Source of the DNA: an uncultured Oscillospiraceae bacterium
GTDB taxonomy: Bacteria > Bacillota > Clostridia > Oscillospirales > Oscillospiraceae
NCBI GenBank assembly: GCA_934667095.1
Contig: CAKULE010000001.1
Span: forward strand, 1 to 64,000
Direction: 5' to 3'
Length of the DNA stretch: 64,000 nucleotides
Part shown: positions 41,565 through 49,549 of the stretch, in pieces
Layout of the letters: each line of letters opens with the position of its first letter
How positions within the stretch are numbered: the stretch's first letter is position 1
Position numbers and translations under genes: made by a program
The notes under the pieces: generated by a model
Database searches by the model: none
Told to the model about the DNA's origin: nothing
What the model saw: the letters and a program-made list of their open reading frames with translations, nothing else

Positions 41565-41615
41565 AATGTTTCCACTCCTTACTTTTGCGGTCAGCCCCAA
41601 GAGGCTACTTCAACA

Positions 41616-41644
41616 AGTATACAATAGAAAAGCCGGTTTGGCAA
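41616..41644 (-). promoter_or_regulatory. Promoter of the EF-G paralogue
   Basis: On the minus strand TTGCCA (41639-41644) and TATACT (41616-41621) are 17 bases apart. Confidence 0.75.
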
Positions 41645-41669
41645 CGGTGTTTTGATGAAAATGACAAAA

Positions 41670-41710
41670 AATTTAAAAAGAGAAAGCGCCCTGCTTCTGC
41701 AGGGCGCTTT
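41670..41710 (-). terminator. Terminator of the sigma/anti-sigma operon
   Basis: AAAGCGCCCTG (41683-41693) pairs with CAGGGCGCTTT (41700-41710); on the minus strand it runs into CTTTTTAAATTTTTTG. Confidence 0.88.
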
Positions 41711-41727
41711 GCTGCGTGCTTCTGGGT

Positions 41728-42612
41728 TCAGTTTTCCTCGCGGCAGATCAGCTCGATCTCCCCATCGGCGGCGAAGGAACGGTCCACCTCTGTCACGATG
41801 AGCCATGCCGCGGGCTCGTCTCCGCCCCGGTCCTCCTGCGGGAGGGAGACCACCGCCTCTGAATCGGTCAGGTCCTCCAGCACGGGCTCCCGCCCGCCGG
41901 TGGTGGTGAGGACGATGGCCGCCAGCTGGTCCTCGGCGAAGTAGTCCGCGTCATAGAGCTCGGTCAGAATGACCAGACTGCTGTTCAGGCTGTCCGGCTC
42001 CCGTTCGTCCCCGGCGGGGAACTGGGTGAGAAAGTCGTCCAGGGCCTCCTCACTGTCCAGCACATAGACCCCCTCCGCCGGAGTCAGGCCGTAGTCCGTC
42101 TGGAAGCAGGCAGAGACGGCTTGGGGCGCGCTTCCGACGGCGGAGCTCCACTTCTGGGCGGCGTTCAGTCCGGGGATGCCGTCCAGGATGCTGTTGATAC
42201 TGAAGTTGAAGGTATCGCCGGTAAAGCCTTTGCTCTCGGTCGGATCGCCCGGGGCGGCGCTCTCGGTTGCGGTAGAGCCCATGGGCGCGCTGTTTCCGGC
42301 CCGGAACAGCCGGGGCGCGGTGAGGGCCGCAGCCACGACCGCCAGACAGGCGCAGGCGGCGGCCCAGCGCCGCCAAGGGGAGCGGCGGGGCGTCTCCTGC
42401 GGGGGCAGGTCCGCCATGATGCGTCCCTTCAGGTCTTCCGGGACCTCGCAGTCCAGCGCCCGCAGGGCGGCGCTCTGGTCCCTGAGCTCCTGCCACAGGG
42501 CGGCGCACTCCGGGCAGACGGCCAGATGGGCGTCCAGCGCCTGTCGCTCTGCCGGGGTGATCTCCCCGTCCAGAGCAGCGCTCATCAACTCCAGATACTG
42601 TTCATGCTCCAT
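41728..42612 (-). CDS. Membrane anti-sigma factor with zinc-finger domain
   Basis: 294 aa. Cytoplasmic zf-HC2 domain (about 1-45; HLAVCPECAALW gives the HxxxCxxC zinc site), one membrane helix (about 100-118, AAACACLAVVAAALTAP) and an extracytoplasmic domain with no match I recognise. It overlaps the sigma-factor gene by 11 bp, as expected for a cognate pair. ATG 42612 is preferred over 42618, since GGAGG is eight bases from it. The outer domain probably senses an envelope signal. Confidence 0.85.
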   Translation of the reverse strand: MEHEQYLELMSAALDGEITPAERQALDAHLAVCPECAALWQELRDQSAALRALDCEVPEDLKGRIMADLPPQETPRRSPWRRWAAACACLAVVAAALTAPRLFRAGNSAPMGSTATESAAPGDPTESKGFTGDTFNFSINSILDGIPGLNAAQKWSSAVGSAPQAVSACFQTDYGLTPAEGVYVLDSEEALDDFLTQFPAGDEREPDSLNSSLVILTELYDADYFAEDQLAAIVLTTTGGREPVLEDLTDSEAVVSLPQEDRGGDEPAAWLIVTEVDRSFAADGEIELICREEN

Positions 42613-43228
42613 GGCCATCGCCTCCTTCTGCCTTCTTTGACGCACCCGCGCCGCAAAAAGTTCCCGACAAAATTTTGGCCAGTGCCAGCCGGGCCCGGGC
42701 AATGCGGGATTTCACCGTGCCCGGGGCCAGGTCCAGCAGCTGCCCGATCTCATTATAGGAGAGGCCGTCCAGCTCCCGCAGTACCAGCACCCGCCGGTGT
42801 TCCGCGCTGAGCTGGGCCAGCGCGGCGGCCACGACCTCCTGCTGCTCCCGGCGCTCTGCCTGCTCCTGCGGGGAGGGCGCGCCGTCGGCGGGGAGGGACG
42901 GCGGGTTTTCGCCGTCGTCCAGCGAGAGGTCGCCCCGGCGCTTTTTTTCCCGGCGGAGCAGGTCGATGGCGGCGTTGTCGGTGAGGCGGTAGAGCCATGT
43001 GGACAGGGTGCTGTCCCCCCGGAAGGATGGCAGGGCACGCCAAAGTTTGAGGAAGACCTCCTGCGTGACGTCGGCGGCGTCCTCCGGCGAATTCAGCATC
43101 CGCAGGGCCTGATGATAGACCGGCTTCTGCCAGCGGTCTACCAGCGCCTCGAAGGCGGACTGGTCGCCCCGGCTGGCCCGGCGGATCAGCTCTTTTTCGT
43201 CTATGGGAACACCTCCCTTGCGCCCCAT
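42602..43228 (-). CDS. ECF RNA polymerase sigma factor
   Basis: Up to 208 aa. Region 2 (SAFEALVDRWQKPVYHQALRMLNSPEDAADVTQEVFLKLWRAL) and region 4 (LSAEHRRVLVLRELDGLSYNEIGQLLDLAPGTVKSRIARARLAL) are complete. The only in-frame ATG (43228) has no SD, whereas GGGAGGT (43211-43217) stands six bases before an in-frame ATA at 43202-43204. Starting there would give 200 aa beginning (I)DEKELIRRA, the normal length of the family. Paired with the anti-sigma factor downstream. Confidence 0.9.
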   Translation of the reverse strand: MGRKGGVPIDEKELIRRASRGDQSAFEALVDRWQKPVYHQALRMLNSPEDAADVTQEVFLKLWRALPSFRGDSTLSTWLYRLTDNAAIDLLRREKKRRGDLSLDDGENPPSLPADGAPSPQEQAERREQQEVVAAALAQLSAEHRRVLVLRELDGLSYNEIGQLLDLAPGTVKSRIARARLALAKILSGTFCGAGASKKAEGGDGHGA

Positions 43229-43255
43229 GAGGGGGATTTTTTATCATGCGGACCT

Positions 43256-44227
43256 TTACACCAGATCCCGCTTGATGCCCCGGGTGACGGCGTAGAGGTC
43301 CTCGGCGGTCTGCATTTTGCAGATCTGCTCCTTCCAGTAGCCGGCGTAGGGCACTCCCTTGAGATACCACGCGTAGTGCCGCCGCATCTCCAGACAGGCG
43401 ATCTTCTCGCCCTTCTGCTCCCGCATGAGCTCAAACTGCCGCACAGCCACGTCGCACCGCTGGCTGAGGGGGGGCAGGGGCGGGACCTCCCGGCCCTCCA
43501 CCGCGGCGGCGCACTGCTGCAGCAGCCACGGGTTGCCGAAGGCCCCCCGGCCGATCATGGCCATGTCCGCCCCGGTGTAGCTGAGGATGCGCACGGCGTC
43601 CTTGGCCTCGAACACGTCGCCGTTGGCGATGACGGGGATAGACACCGCCTCCTTCACCGCCCGGATATAGTCCCAGTTGGCGGTGCCGGAGTACATCTGG
43701 GTGCGGGTGCGGCCGTGGACGGTGACGGCGGACACCCCAACGTCCTCCATGCGGCGGGCGAACTCCACGCAGTTGATGGAGCCCTTGTCCCAGCCCAGGC
43801 GGAACTTCACCGTGACGGGCACCCCCGCGGCCCCGCGGACCACGGCGGCGGCGATGCGGGCGGCCTTTTCCGGGTCCTTCATGAGGGCGGAGCCGTCCCC
43901 GCTCTGGGCCACCTTGGGCACGGGGCAACCCATGTTGATGTCGATGACATCCGCTCCGGACCGCTCCAGCGCCAGGGCCGCGCCCTTTTCCATGGCGGCC
44001 TCCTCACTGCCGAAGATCTGCACGGCGGCGGGGTGCTCCCCCTCCCCCAGCTTCAGCAGGGTGGGGGTCTTTTTGTCGCCGTAGCACAGGGCCTTGGCGC
44101 TGACCATCTCGCTGACGGTGTAGCAGCCGGACAGCTCCCGGCACACGGTGCGGTAGGCCAGATCGGACACCCCCGCCATGGGGGCCAGGGCGATCTTGCT
44201 GTGTATTTCAACGCTGCCGATGTTCAT
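43256..44227 (-). CDS. dusB: tRNA-dihydrouridine synthase B
   Basis: 323 aa, usual DusB length. ALAPMAGVSDLAYRTVC, DINMGCPVPKVAQSGDGSALMKDPE (catalytic Cys), VTVHGRTRTQMYSG, NGDVF and GRGAFGNPWLL are all DusB motifs. SD AGGAGGAAC. It sits between the coiled-coil gene and the ECF sigma factor on one strand with short gaps, so it may be co-transcribed. Confidence 0.96.
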   Translation of the reverse strand: MNIGSVEIHSKIALAPMAGVSDLAYRTVCRELSGCYTVSEMVSAKALCYGDKKTPTLLKLGEGEHPAAVQIFGSEEAAMEKGAALALERSGADVIDINMGCPVPKVAQSGDGSALMKDPEKAARIAAAVVRGAAGVPVTVKFRLGWDKGSINCVEFARRMEDVGVSAVTVHGRTRTQMYSGTANWDYIRAVKEAVSIPVIANGDVFEAKDAVRILSYTGADMAMIGRGAFGNPWLLQQCAAAVEGREVPPLPPLSQRCDVAVRQFELMREQKGEKIACLEMRRHYAWYLKGVPYAGYWKEQICKMQTAEDLYAVTRGIKRDLV

Positions 44228-44258
44228 AAGTTCCTCCTGAGGGGTGATGATTTTCAGG

Positions 44259-45176
44259 TCAAAGGGTTGCGGCGGCGGTCAGACCATCCCGTCTGGCGCG
44301 GGCGGCGGCCAACTCGGCCTGAAGCTGCTCCAGCCTCGGTTTCAGCCGGTCCAGAACGGCGGCGGTGCGGTTGGTCACGTCCCGGATGGGGCCCTGTGCA
44401 CCGATGATCTCATCCTGCACGACGAAGTCCACCAGCCGATTGTCCAGCAGCAGGTCCGCCCCGCCAAAAGAAACGGAGATGTCCGCCTGCTCCGGGGAGA
44501 CGGCCTGCTCTCCCGTGCCGGCCAGCCGGGCGCGGAAATTCTCCAGCGCGGCCCTGAGTTCGGCGGCGTCGGCTTTGGCGTCCTTCAGGGCGGCGCGCTT
44601 TTCTACTCCGGGGATCAGGCCGCCGCCCCGCCGGTCCCACCCGCCGGCCTTTTCCGCCCGGTTCAGGGCGGCCAGAATGGAGGAGGACAGCCGCAGAACC
44701 TCCCGCCCGCAGGCGGCGGTCTCAGCCAGCTCTGCCTCCTGGGCCTCCAGTCCGGCGATCTGTCCGTCCAGCGCCCGCAGCTCGTCGGCGGCGGGGCCGC
44801 CGGCGGAGCGCAGGGCCCCGGCCTTTTCTGCCAGCAGGGCGTCGTATTTCTGCTGGCAGCCCTCGAGTGCCTCCAGCCGTGCCCGGGCGGAGCGGAGCTC
44901 CTCCTCCACGGCGGCGAGGCTCTGGACGGCCTCCCTGTGTTTGGCGGCGGCGGTATGGGCCTCGCGCTGAGCCTGTTCCTCCTGCTCGCCGCTGCGGCGG
45001 AACAGGGGCCGGCGGTCTGCCTGCTTCTGCGCCTGCTCTGCGGCTTTGGCGAGCTCGGGCACTGCGGCGGTGAGGGCGTCCCACTGCTGATACAGCTCGG
45101 GCAGGCGGGCGTTCAGCCGGGCCTGCTCGTCCATCTGACGGCGGAGTTCGCTCAGTTGTTGGTCGTATCGGTCCAA
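44259..45176 (-). CDS. Hypothetical coiled-coil protein
   Basis: 305 aa, cytoplasmic, no signal peptide. Residues about 1-190 and 270-300 are Ala/Glu/Gln-rich heptad sequence typical of coiled coils; a short non-coil region (about 215-265, SFGGADLLLDNRLVDFVVQDEIIGAQGPIRD) may form a small domain. It starts with TTG, with GGAGG seven bases before. No family recognised. First gene of the dusB / sigma / anti-sigma cluster. Confidence 0.75.
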   Translation of the reverse strand: MDRYDQQLSELRRQMDEQARLNARLPELYQQWDALTAAVPELAKAAEQAQKQADRRPLFRRSGEQEEQAQREAHTAAAKHREAVQSLAAVEEELRSARARLEALEGCQQKYDALLAEKAGALRSAGGPAADELRALDGQIAGLEAQEAELAETAACGREVLRLSSSILAALNRAEKAGGWDRRGGGLIPGVEKRAALKDAKADAAELRAALENFRARLAGTGEQAVSPEQADISVSFGGADLLLDNRLVDFVVQDEIIGAQGPIRDVTNRTAAVLDRLKPRLEQLQAELAAARARRDGLTAAATL

Positions 45177-45311
45177 AACAGTGCCTCCTTAAAATTCGAT
45201 AGCTTTTATTTTATCATATTTCTTTCCGCCCTGCAAGACAGCTTCCGACCGCCTTCGTTGTGGAAGCGCCATATAATATAGGACAAATATGGAAAATAAA
45301 GGAGTGTTCCT

Positions 45312-47633
45312 ATGACGGTAAAACAGAGGGCGCGGGGGGACAGGCCCGCCCGGCGGGCGGGGGCCGCAGCGGCTATGCGGCTGTCCTCCTGCGCGGTGCG
45401 CTTCCTGCTGTCGGCAGTGCTGACGGGGGCGGAGGTGCTGGATGGCCGGGCCCCCTTCGCCCTGGCGCTGACGGCGGTGTGCGCCCCGGGGCTGGAGGGT
45501 TTTGCGGCCTTGCTGGGGGCGGCGCTGGGCTACCTGACCTTCCGGGGGTTCGTGGGGGGCCTGCGGTACATCGCCGCCTGTATGATGACCGGCGCCGTAG
45601 CGCTGGCGCTGGGGGAGTTCCGGCTGGGGAAGACCCGATGGTTCATGCCCTGCGTGTGCGGCGCGGTGAACGGGCTGGTGGGTTTTGTATATCAGTCTGC
45701 CGCCGGGTGGGATGCCGCCGCGGTGGTGGGCTTCTGCACCGAGGTGGTGCTCACCGCCGGGGCGGTGTACTTCTACCGGCTGGCCTTTGACGTGCTGGAG
45801 GAGCCCCGCGCCGGTGAGACCATCGGCGTGCGTGGGACGGCGGGGGTACTGGTGCTGGGGGCCACGGTGCTGCTGACCCTCACCCGGGTAACGGTGGCGG
45901 ACACCTGCTCTCTGGGTCGGGTGCTGGCGGTGCTGGCCGTAGCCGTGGCCGGCTGGAAGGGCGGCGTGGGCGTGGGGGCCTCCGCCGGGGTGGCGGCGGG
46001 GCTGGCTCTTGATCTGGCCGCCGGCACCGGGGCGGGGTACACTGTGGTGTGTGCCTTCCCCGGGCTGATCACCGGCGTGTGCGCCGGGCAGAGCCGCCTG
46101 CTGTGCGCGCTGGCCTATCTGGCCTCCGGCGGGGCGGTGCTGCTGTGGAGCGGGGGACAGGCCCTGCTGCCCGCCATGGCCTATGAGATGGTGGCGGGCA
46201 TCGTGCTGTTCCTCATCCTGCCCGACCGACTGCTCCGCCGGCTGGCGGGGCTGGTGCGGCAGGAACGGCCCTCTGCCGCCGCGGACGGGGACCCCCGGCA
46301 GGCCGCCGCCCGGCGGCTGCTGCGGACGGCGGAAGCCTACCGCTCCGTGTCCGGGGATCTGGCGGGGGCCTTCCGTGCCCCGGACAAACCCAACGACGGC
46401 GACGTCCAGCGCATTTTCGACCGGGCGGCGGAGCGGGTGTGTGCCCGGTGCCGCCAGAGAGAGCGCTGCTGGCAGCGGGAGTATCAGTCCACCCGGGCGG
46501 CGCTGGCCGACGCCCTCGGCCCCATGCTGGACCGGGGAGAGGGGGCCCGGGAGGATTTTCCCGCCCACTTTGCCGATCAGTGTCCCCGGCTGGATGCCTT
46601 CATCGAGGCCGCCGACCGGGAACTGACCGCTCTGCTCTGCCGTCGGCAGTACGACAGCCGGGTGAGGGAGAGCCGGGCGGCGGTGTGCGCTCAGTATGGC
46701 CAGCTGGCCAGCGTGCTGGACCGCACGGCGGCGGAGCTGGCCCGGGAGGAGCCGGTAGACCCCACCGCCCAGCGGCTTTTGAAGCAGCGGCTGGCGGCCC
46801 TGGGGCTGGAAGGAACCTGTGCCGTCTGGCGGGACGGCCGAGGCCGCCTGCGGGCGGAGCTGGAGGGCCGCGGGGTGGACAGGCTGGGGGATGAGGAGGA
46901 GCTGGCCCGCCTGTCCGCCCTGCTGGAATGCCCCCTCCGGGTGGAGGAGCGCTCCGCCGGGCGGCTGCGCCTGACCCAGCGGGAGCCCTTTATGGCGGTA
47001 GCCGGCCTGGCCGCCGCCAGCCGGGAGGGTCAGAGCGTCAGCGGCGACACCGGGGCGTGGTTCAAGGACGACAACGGCGTGCTCTCCGTGGTACTGTGCG
47101 ACGGCATGGGCAGCGGGGAGGAGGCCCGGGCGGACAGCGGCTGCGCCCGGGCCCTGCTGGAGAAATTCCTCCGGGCGGGCCTCGCCCCGGAGGAGGCGCT
47201 GGCCACCGTGGGGGAGGCCCTCGCCCTCCGGGGGGAGGAGAAGGGAGGCTTCGCGGCGGTGGACCTGTTCCAACTGGACTTGTTTACCGGGGCCGGCGCG
47301 GTGTACAAGCTGGGGGCGGCGGCCACCTACGTCCGCCGCAAGGGCACCGTGGAGCGGTTGGAAGGGGGCGGCACCCTGCCCGCAGGAGTCCCGGGGCAGG
47401 GGGGACGGCCCGACGTCTACCCGCTGGAGCTCTCTTCCGGGGACTGCGTGGTCATGGTCAGCGACGGCGTCACCGACGGCGGCGGAGACCAGTGGCTGCG
47501 GGAGGCCCTTCGGGCCTTTGACGGCCGGTCGCCGCAGGCACTGGCTCAGGACATTCTGGCCGCCGGGGGCCGCCGGGCGGGCCGGGGAGACGACCGTACC
47601 GTCATGGTGCTCAGACTGGATCAGCGGCAGTAA
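45312..47633 (+). CDS. spoIIE: Stage II sporulation protein E (serine phosphatase)
   Basis: 773 aa. About ten membrane helices (residues 30-320), a linker domain, and a C-terminal PP2C-type phosphatase (LSVVLCDGMGSGEEARADS, CVVMVSDGVTDGG, GRGDDRTVMVLRL, with the metal-binding aspartates). It dephosphorylates SpoIIAA and so activates SigF in the forespore; it also acts at the polar septum. TATAAT (45272-45277) stands upstream without a clear -35, as expected for a Spo0A-dependent promoter. Start ATG 45312 follows AAAGGAGTG. Confidence 0.96.
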   Translation: MTVKQRARGDRPARRAGAAAAMRLSSCAVRFLLSAVLTGAEVLDGRAPFALALTAVCAPGLEGFAALLGAALGYLTFRGFVGGLRYIAACMMTGAVALALGEFRLGKTRWFMPCVCGAVNGLVGFVYQSAAGWDAAAVVGFCTEVVLTAGAVYFYRLAFDVLEEPRAGETIGVRGTAGVLVLGATVLLTLTRVTVADTCSLGRVLAVLAVAVAGWKGGVGVGASAGVAAGLALDLAAGTGAGYTVVCAFPGLITGVCAGQSRLLCALAYLASGGAVLLWSGGQALLPAMAYEMVAGIVLFLILPDRLLRRLAGLVRQERPSAAADGDPRQAAARRLLRTAEAYRSVSGDLAGAFRAPDKPNDGDVQRIFDRAAERVCARCRQRERCWQREYQSTRAALADALGPMLDRGEGAREDFPAHFADQCPRLDAFIEAADRELTALLCRRQYDSRVRESRAAVCAQYGQLASVLDRTAAELAREEPVDPTAQRLLKQRLAALGLEGTCAVWRDGRGRLRAELEGRGVDRLGDEEELARLSALLECPLRVEERSAGRLRLTQREPFMAVAGLAAASREGQSVSGDTGAWFKDDNGVLSVVLCDGMGSGEEARADSGCARALLEKFLRAGLAPEEALATVGEALALRGEEKGGFAAVDLFQLDLFTGAGAVYKLGAAATYVRRKGTVERLEGGGTLPAGVPGQGGRPDVYPLELSSGDCVVMVSDGVTDGGGDQWLREALRAFDGRSPQALAQDILAAGGRRAGRGDDRTVMVLRLDQRQ

Positions 47634-47673
47634 AAAGAGCTTGCCCCTCCTATGGGAAGGGCAAGCTCTTTTT
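47632..47673. terminator. spoIIE terminator
   Basis: AAAAAGAGCTTGCCC pairs with GGGCAAGCTCTTTTT around a 12-base loop. Symmetrical A and T runs let it work for the gene on the other strand too. Confidence 0.9.
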
Positions 47674-47684
47674 CTCTATGAACT

Positions 47685-48254
47685 TTAGATGCCGCCGCCG
47701 TGCAGGCTGTAGTTGGCGGTGATGTCTGTGCCGGAGGCGTTATAGAGCTAGATGCAGCTGAGGTCGATGTGATTGTCCTCCACAAAGGGGCTGACCTCGG
47801 TGTGAGAGAGAATGTACCCGCTGTTCCCGCCGGCACGCAGCTCATACGTTTCGCCAGCTATCGTAGCGGTGATGGTTTCAACTTCCTCGGCGAAGTCCCG
47901 CATACCAATGACCAAGTAGTGCTTGCCGTTGGCCTCGACAATGCCGTCGGCGAAATTTCCGCCGCAGCCGATGTGAGTGAGCCGGCGGCGGCCAAAGAGC
48001 CCCGTTTGGAGGGTAGCGCGGCCAAAGCTCCCGTCCAGCTCGATGAGGTAGTATTCCCGGCCACCCAGAGCGATGCTGCTGCGCACAGCAATCTGGCTGG
48101 GAGCGTCCTAGCGGCCAGAGTAGTAGTTCTGAATGACCTGTGTCATATCGGCGGAACGGGCCGGGATGGGATAGGCGCAGCAATAGATGGCGGCCGCACA
48201 GGCCACGGCCAGAACAATGCCCAGCGTGATCCAAAGGGCGGGTTTCTTTTTCAT
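47685..48254 (-). pseudogene. Secreted or membrane-anchored protein interrupted by two in-frame TAG codons
   Basis: ATG 48252-48254 begins MKKKPALWITLGIVLAVAC, a clear signal/anchor. The frame stays open to TAA 47685-47687 (189 codons) except for TAG at 48108-48110 and TAG at 47748-47750. Sense is continuous across both: …VIQNYYSGR-TAG-DAPSQIAV… and …DNHIDLSCI-TAG-LYNASGTD…, with no frameshift. The middle region (GREYYLIELDGSFGRATL) looks like a folded beta-rich domain. Either two nonsense mutations have killed a recent gene, or UAG is read through. No family recognised. Confidence 0.7.
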
Positions 48255-48345
48255 GTGAGTGTGACCTCCTTCTGTGGCTTTTTAGATGGACTATGTATAT
48301 TCTGCCAGAAAACCGGGGGGGGTCAAGAGGAAAAATGTAAATAAT

Positions 48346-48372
48346 GCCCGGAGGGGCGTGGCTCCTCCGGGC
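48346..48372 (-). terminator. Terminator of the MntR-type regulator gene
   Basis: GCCCGGAGG (48346-48354) pairs with CCTCCGGGC (48364-48372); the minus strand continues ATTATTTACATTTTT. Confidence 0.8.
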
Positions 48373-48381
48373 TTTGTGCGT

Positions 48382-48753
48382 TCAGCTCAAGTGCTTGGCG
48401 GCGTGGGCGCAGATGGCGTCGAAGGTCTGCTGGCTGATGTCGTGCTCCATTTTGCAGGCGTCGGCCTCGGCGGTCTCTCTGTCCACCCCGAGGGCGATCA
48501 GGAAGTTAGTCAGGGTCTGGTGCCGGTTGAGCATGCTGGCGGCGATGGCCATGCCGGACTCTGTCAGGGTGATGAGCCCGTCGGGGTCCATGGTGATGTA
48601 GCCGTTCTCCCGCAGCCGCTTGGTGGCGTAGCTGACGCTGGGCTTGGTCACGCCCAGATGGGCCGCCACGTCAATGGAACGGATGTAGCCGCGCTGCTCC
48701 TGCAGCATCAGCATAGTTTCCAGATAGTCTTCAGAGGATTTCAGGATCTGCAT
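48382..48753 (-). CDS. MntR/DtxR-family metal-dependent regulator
   Basis: 123 aa. Winged helix (about 5-65: SEDYLETMLMLQEQRGYIRSIDVAAHLGVTKPSVSYATKRLRENGYI) and a short dimerisation/metal domain with SGMAIAASMLNRHQTLTNFLIALGVDRETAEADACKMEHDIS, holding the usual Glu, Cys and His metal ligands. It lacks the SH3-like domain, as MntR does. Divergent from queT; a palindrome between them is a likely operator. The start at 48753 has only a weak SD. Confidence 0.88.
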   Translation of the reverse strand: MQILKSSEDYLETMLMLQEQRGYIRSIDVAAHLGVTKPSVSYATKRLRENGYITMDPDGLITLTESGMAIAASMLNRHQTLTNFLIALGVDRETAEADACKMEHDISQQTFDAICAHAAKHLS

Positions 48754-48789
48754 GGAGGGTACCAGCCTTTCTATGGTGATTATCCATAA

Positions 48790-48807
48790 GGTTAACACCG
48801 TTTAACC
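48790..48807. promoter_or_regulatory. Palindromic operator between the MntR-type gene and queT
   Basis: GGTTAA-CACCGT-TTAACC is a perfect inverted repeat with a six-base spacer, 37 bp upstream of the regulator start and 25 bp upstream of the queT -35 box. Resembles DtxR-family sites in its half-sites. Confidence 0.6.
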
Positions 48808-48831
48808 GAAAAAGCAAGCAAAATTTCTCCC

Positions 48832-48860
48832 TTGTTTCGGTGGGCGGGGTGTGGTATAGT
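48832..48860 (+). promoter_or_regulatory. Promoter of queT
   Basis: TTGTTT (48832-48837), 17 bases, TATAGT (48855-48860). Transcription should start near 48867, leaving a leader of about 128 bases. Confidence 0.7.
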
Positions 48861-48866
48861 AGCTTT

Positions 48867-48994
48867 GACCGGTCTCCAACCCGGTCCAAACAGCGGGCAG
48901 ATTGCCGCGGAGGACGGATGCGCCTGTCCTCCGGAAGGGACGCCCGCTGCTGTGCCGGCGCAGGCACTCTAAATACTAAAATGGAGGTTTTTTT
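48867..48994 (+). ncRNA. Structured leader of queT, candidate preQ1 riboswitch
   Basis: The leader folds into nested stems: CAGCGGGC (48891-48898) with GCCCGCTG (48942-48949), inside it CGGAGGAC (48908-48915) with GTCCTCCG (48926-48933), and GTGCC (48952-48956) with GGCAC (48963-48967). ACCGG…CCCGGT lies before. The tail CTAAATACTAAAATGGAGG puts an A-rich strand beside the SD, as preQ1 pseudoknots do. The assignment to a preQ1 class (class III would fit queT in related bacteria) is by context, not by a model search. Confidence 0.55.
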
Positions 48995-49504
48995 ATGCGC
49001 AGATTTACCACCCGCGATCTGGCCGTCGCCGCTGTGACGGCCGCCCTGTACGCGGTGCTGGGCTACTTCGGCGACCTGTTTGGCCTGACCTTCGGGCCCA
49101 TCCAGCTCCGCTTTGCCGAGGCCCTCACCGTGCTGCCCTTCCTGTTCCCCGCCGCGGCCCCCGGGCTGGCGCTGGGGTGCCTGATCACCAACCTGCTGTC
49201 CCCCTATGGGCCCATCGACATCATCTTCGGCACGCTGGCCACGGCCATTGCCGCGTGGCTCACCATGAAGATGCCCAAGTGGTATCTGGCGGCTCTGCCG
49301 CCGGTGGTGGTGAACATGGTCATCCTGCCCCCCATCTGGGCGTGGGCGGAGGTGGGCGCCATGGGCGCCGCCTTCTGGCGGGCATGGGCGTGGAACGTCT
49401 TCACCTTTGCGGTGGGGGAGGCCATTGTCTGCTGGGTGCTGGGGACGGTCCTGCTGAAGGGACTGGAGCGCATCCCAGCCCTGAAGAGAACAGCGCGCGG
49501 ATAA
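48995..49504 (+). CDS. queT: QueT-family ECF transporter S component (queuosine precursor uptake)
   Basis: 169 aa with five or six membrane helices. AVAAVTAALYAVLGYFGDLFGLTFGPIQLRFAEALTVLPFLFP is the QueT signature. It is the substrate-specific part of an energy-coupling-factor transporter for preQ0/preQ1; the shared EcfA/A'/T modules are not in this window. SD GGAGG seven bases before ATG, reached through a T7 tract. Confidence 0.93.
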   Translation: MRRFTTRDLAVAAVTAALYAVLGYFGDLFGLTFGPIQLRFAEALTVLPFLFPAAAPGLALGCLITNLLSPYGPIDIIFGTLATAIAAWLTMKMPKWYLAALPPVVVNMVILPPIWAWAEVGAMGAAFWRAWAWNVFTFAVGEAIVCWVLGTVLLKGLERIPALKRTARG

Positions 49505-49509
49505 ACAAA

Positions 49510-49549
49510 GGAGCGGCGGACGCCATGGCGTCCGCCGCTCCTGTTTTTT
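49510..49549. terminator. Terminator between queT and the hydrogenase gene
   Basis: A perfect 32-base palindrome, GGAGCGGCGGACGCC meeting its complement at 49510-49541, then TTTTTT. Confidence 0.9.
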
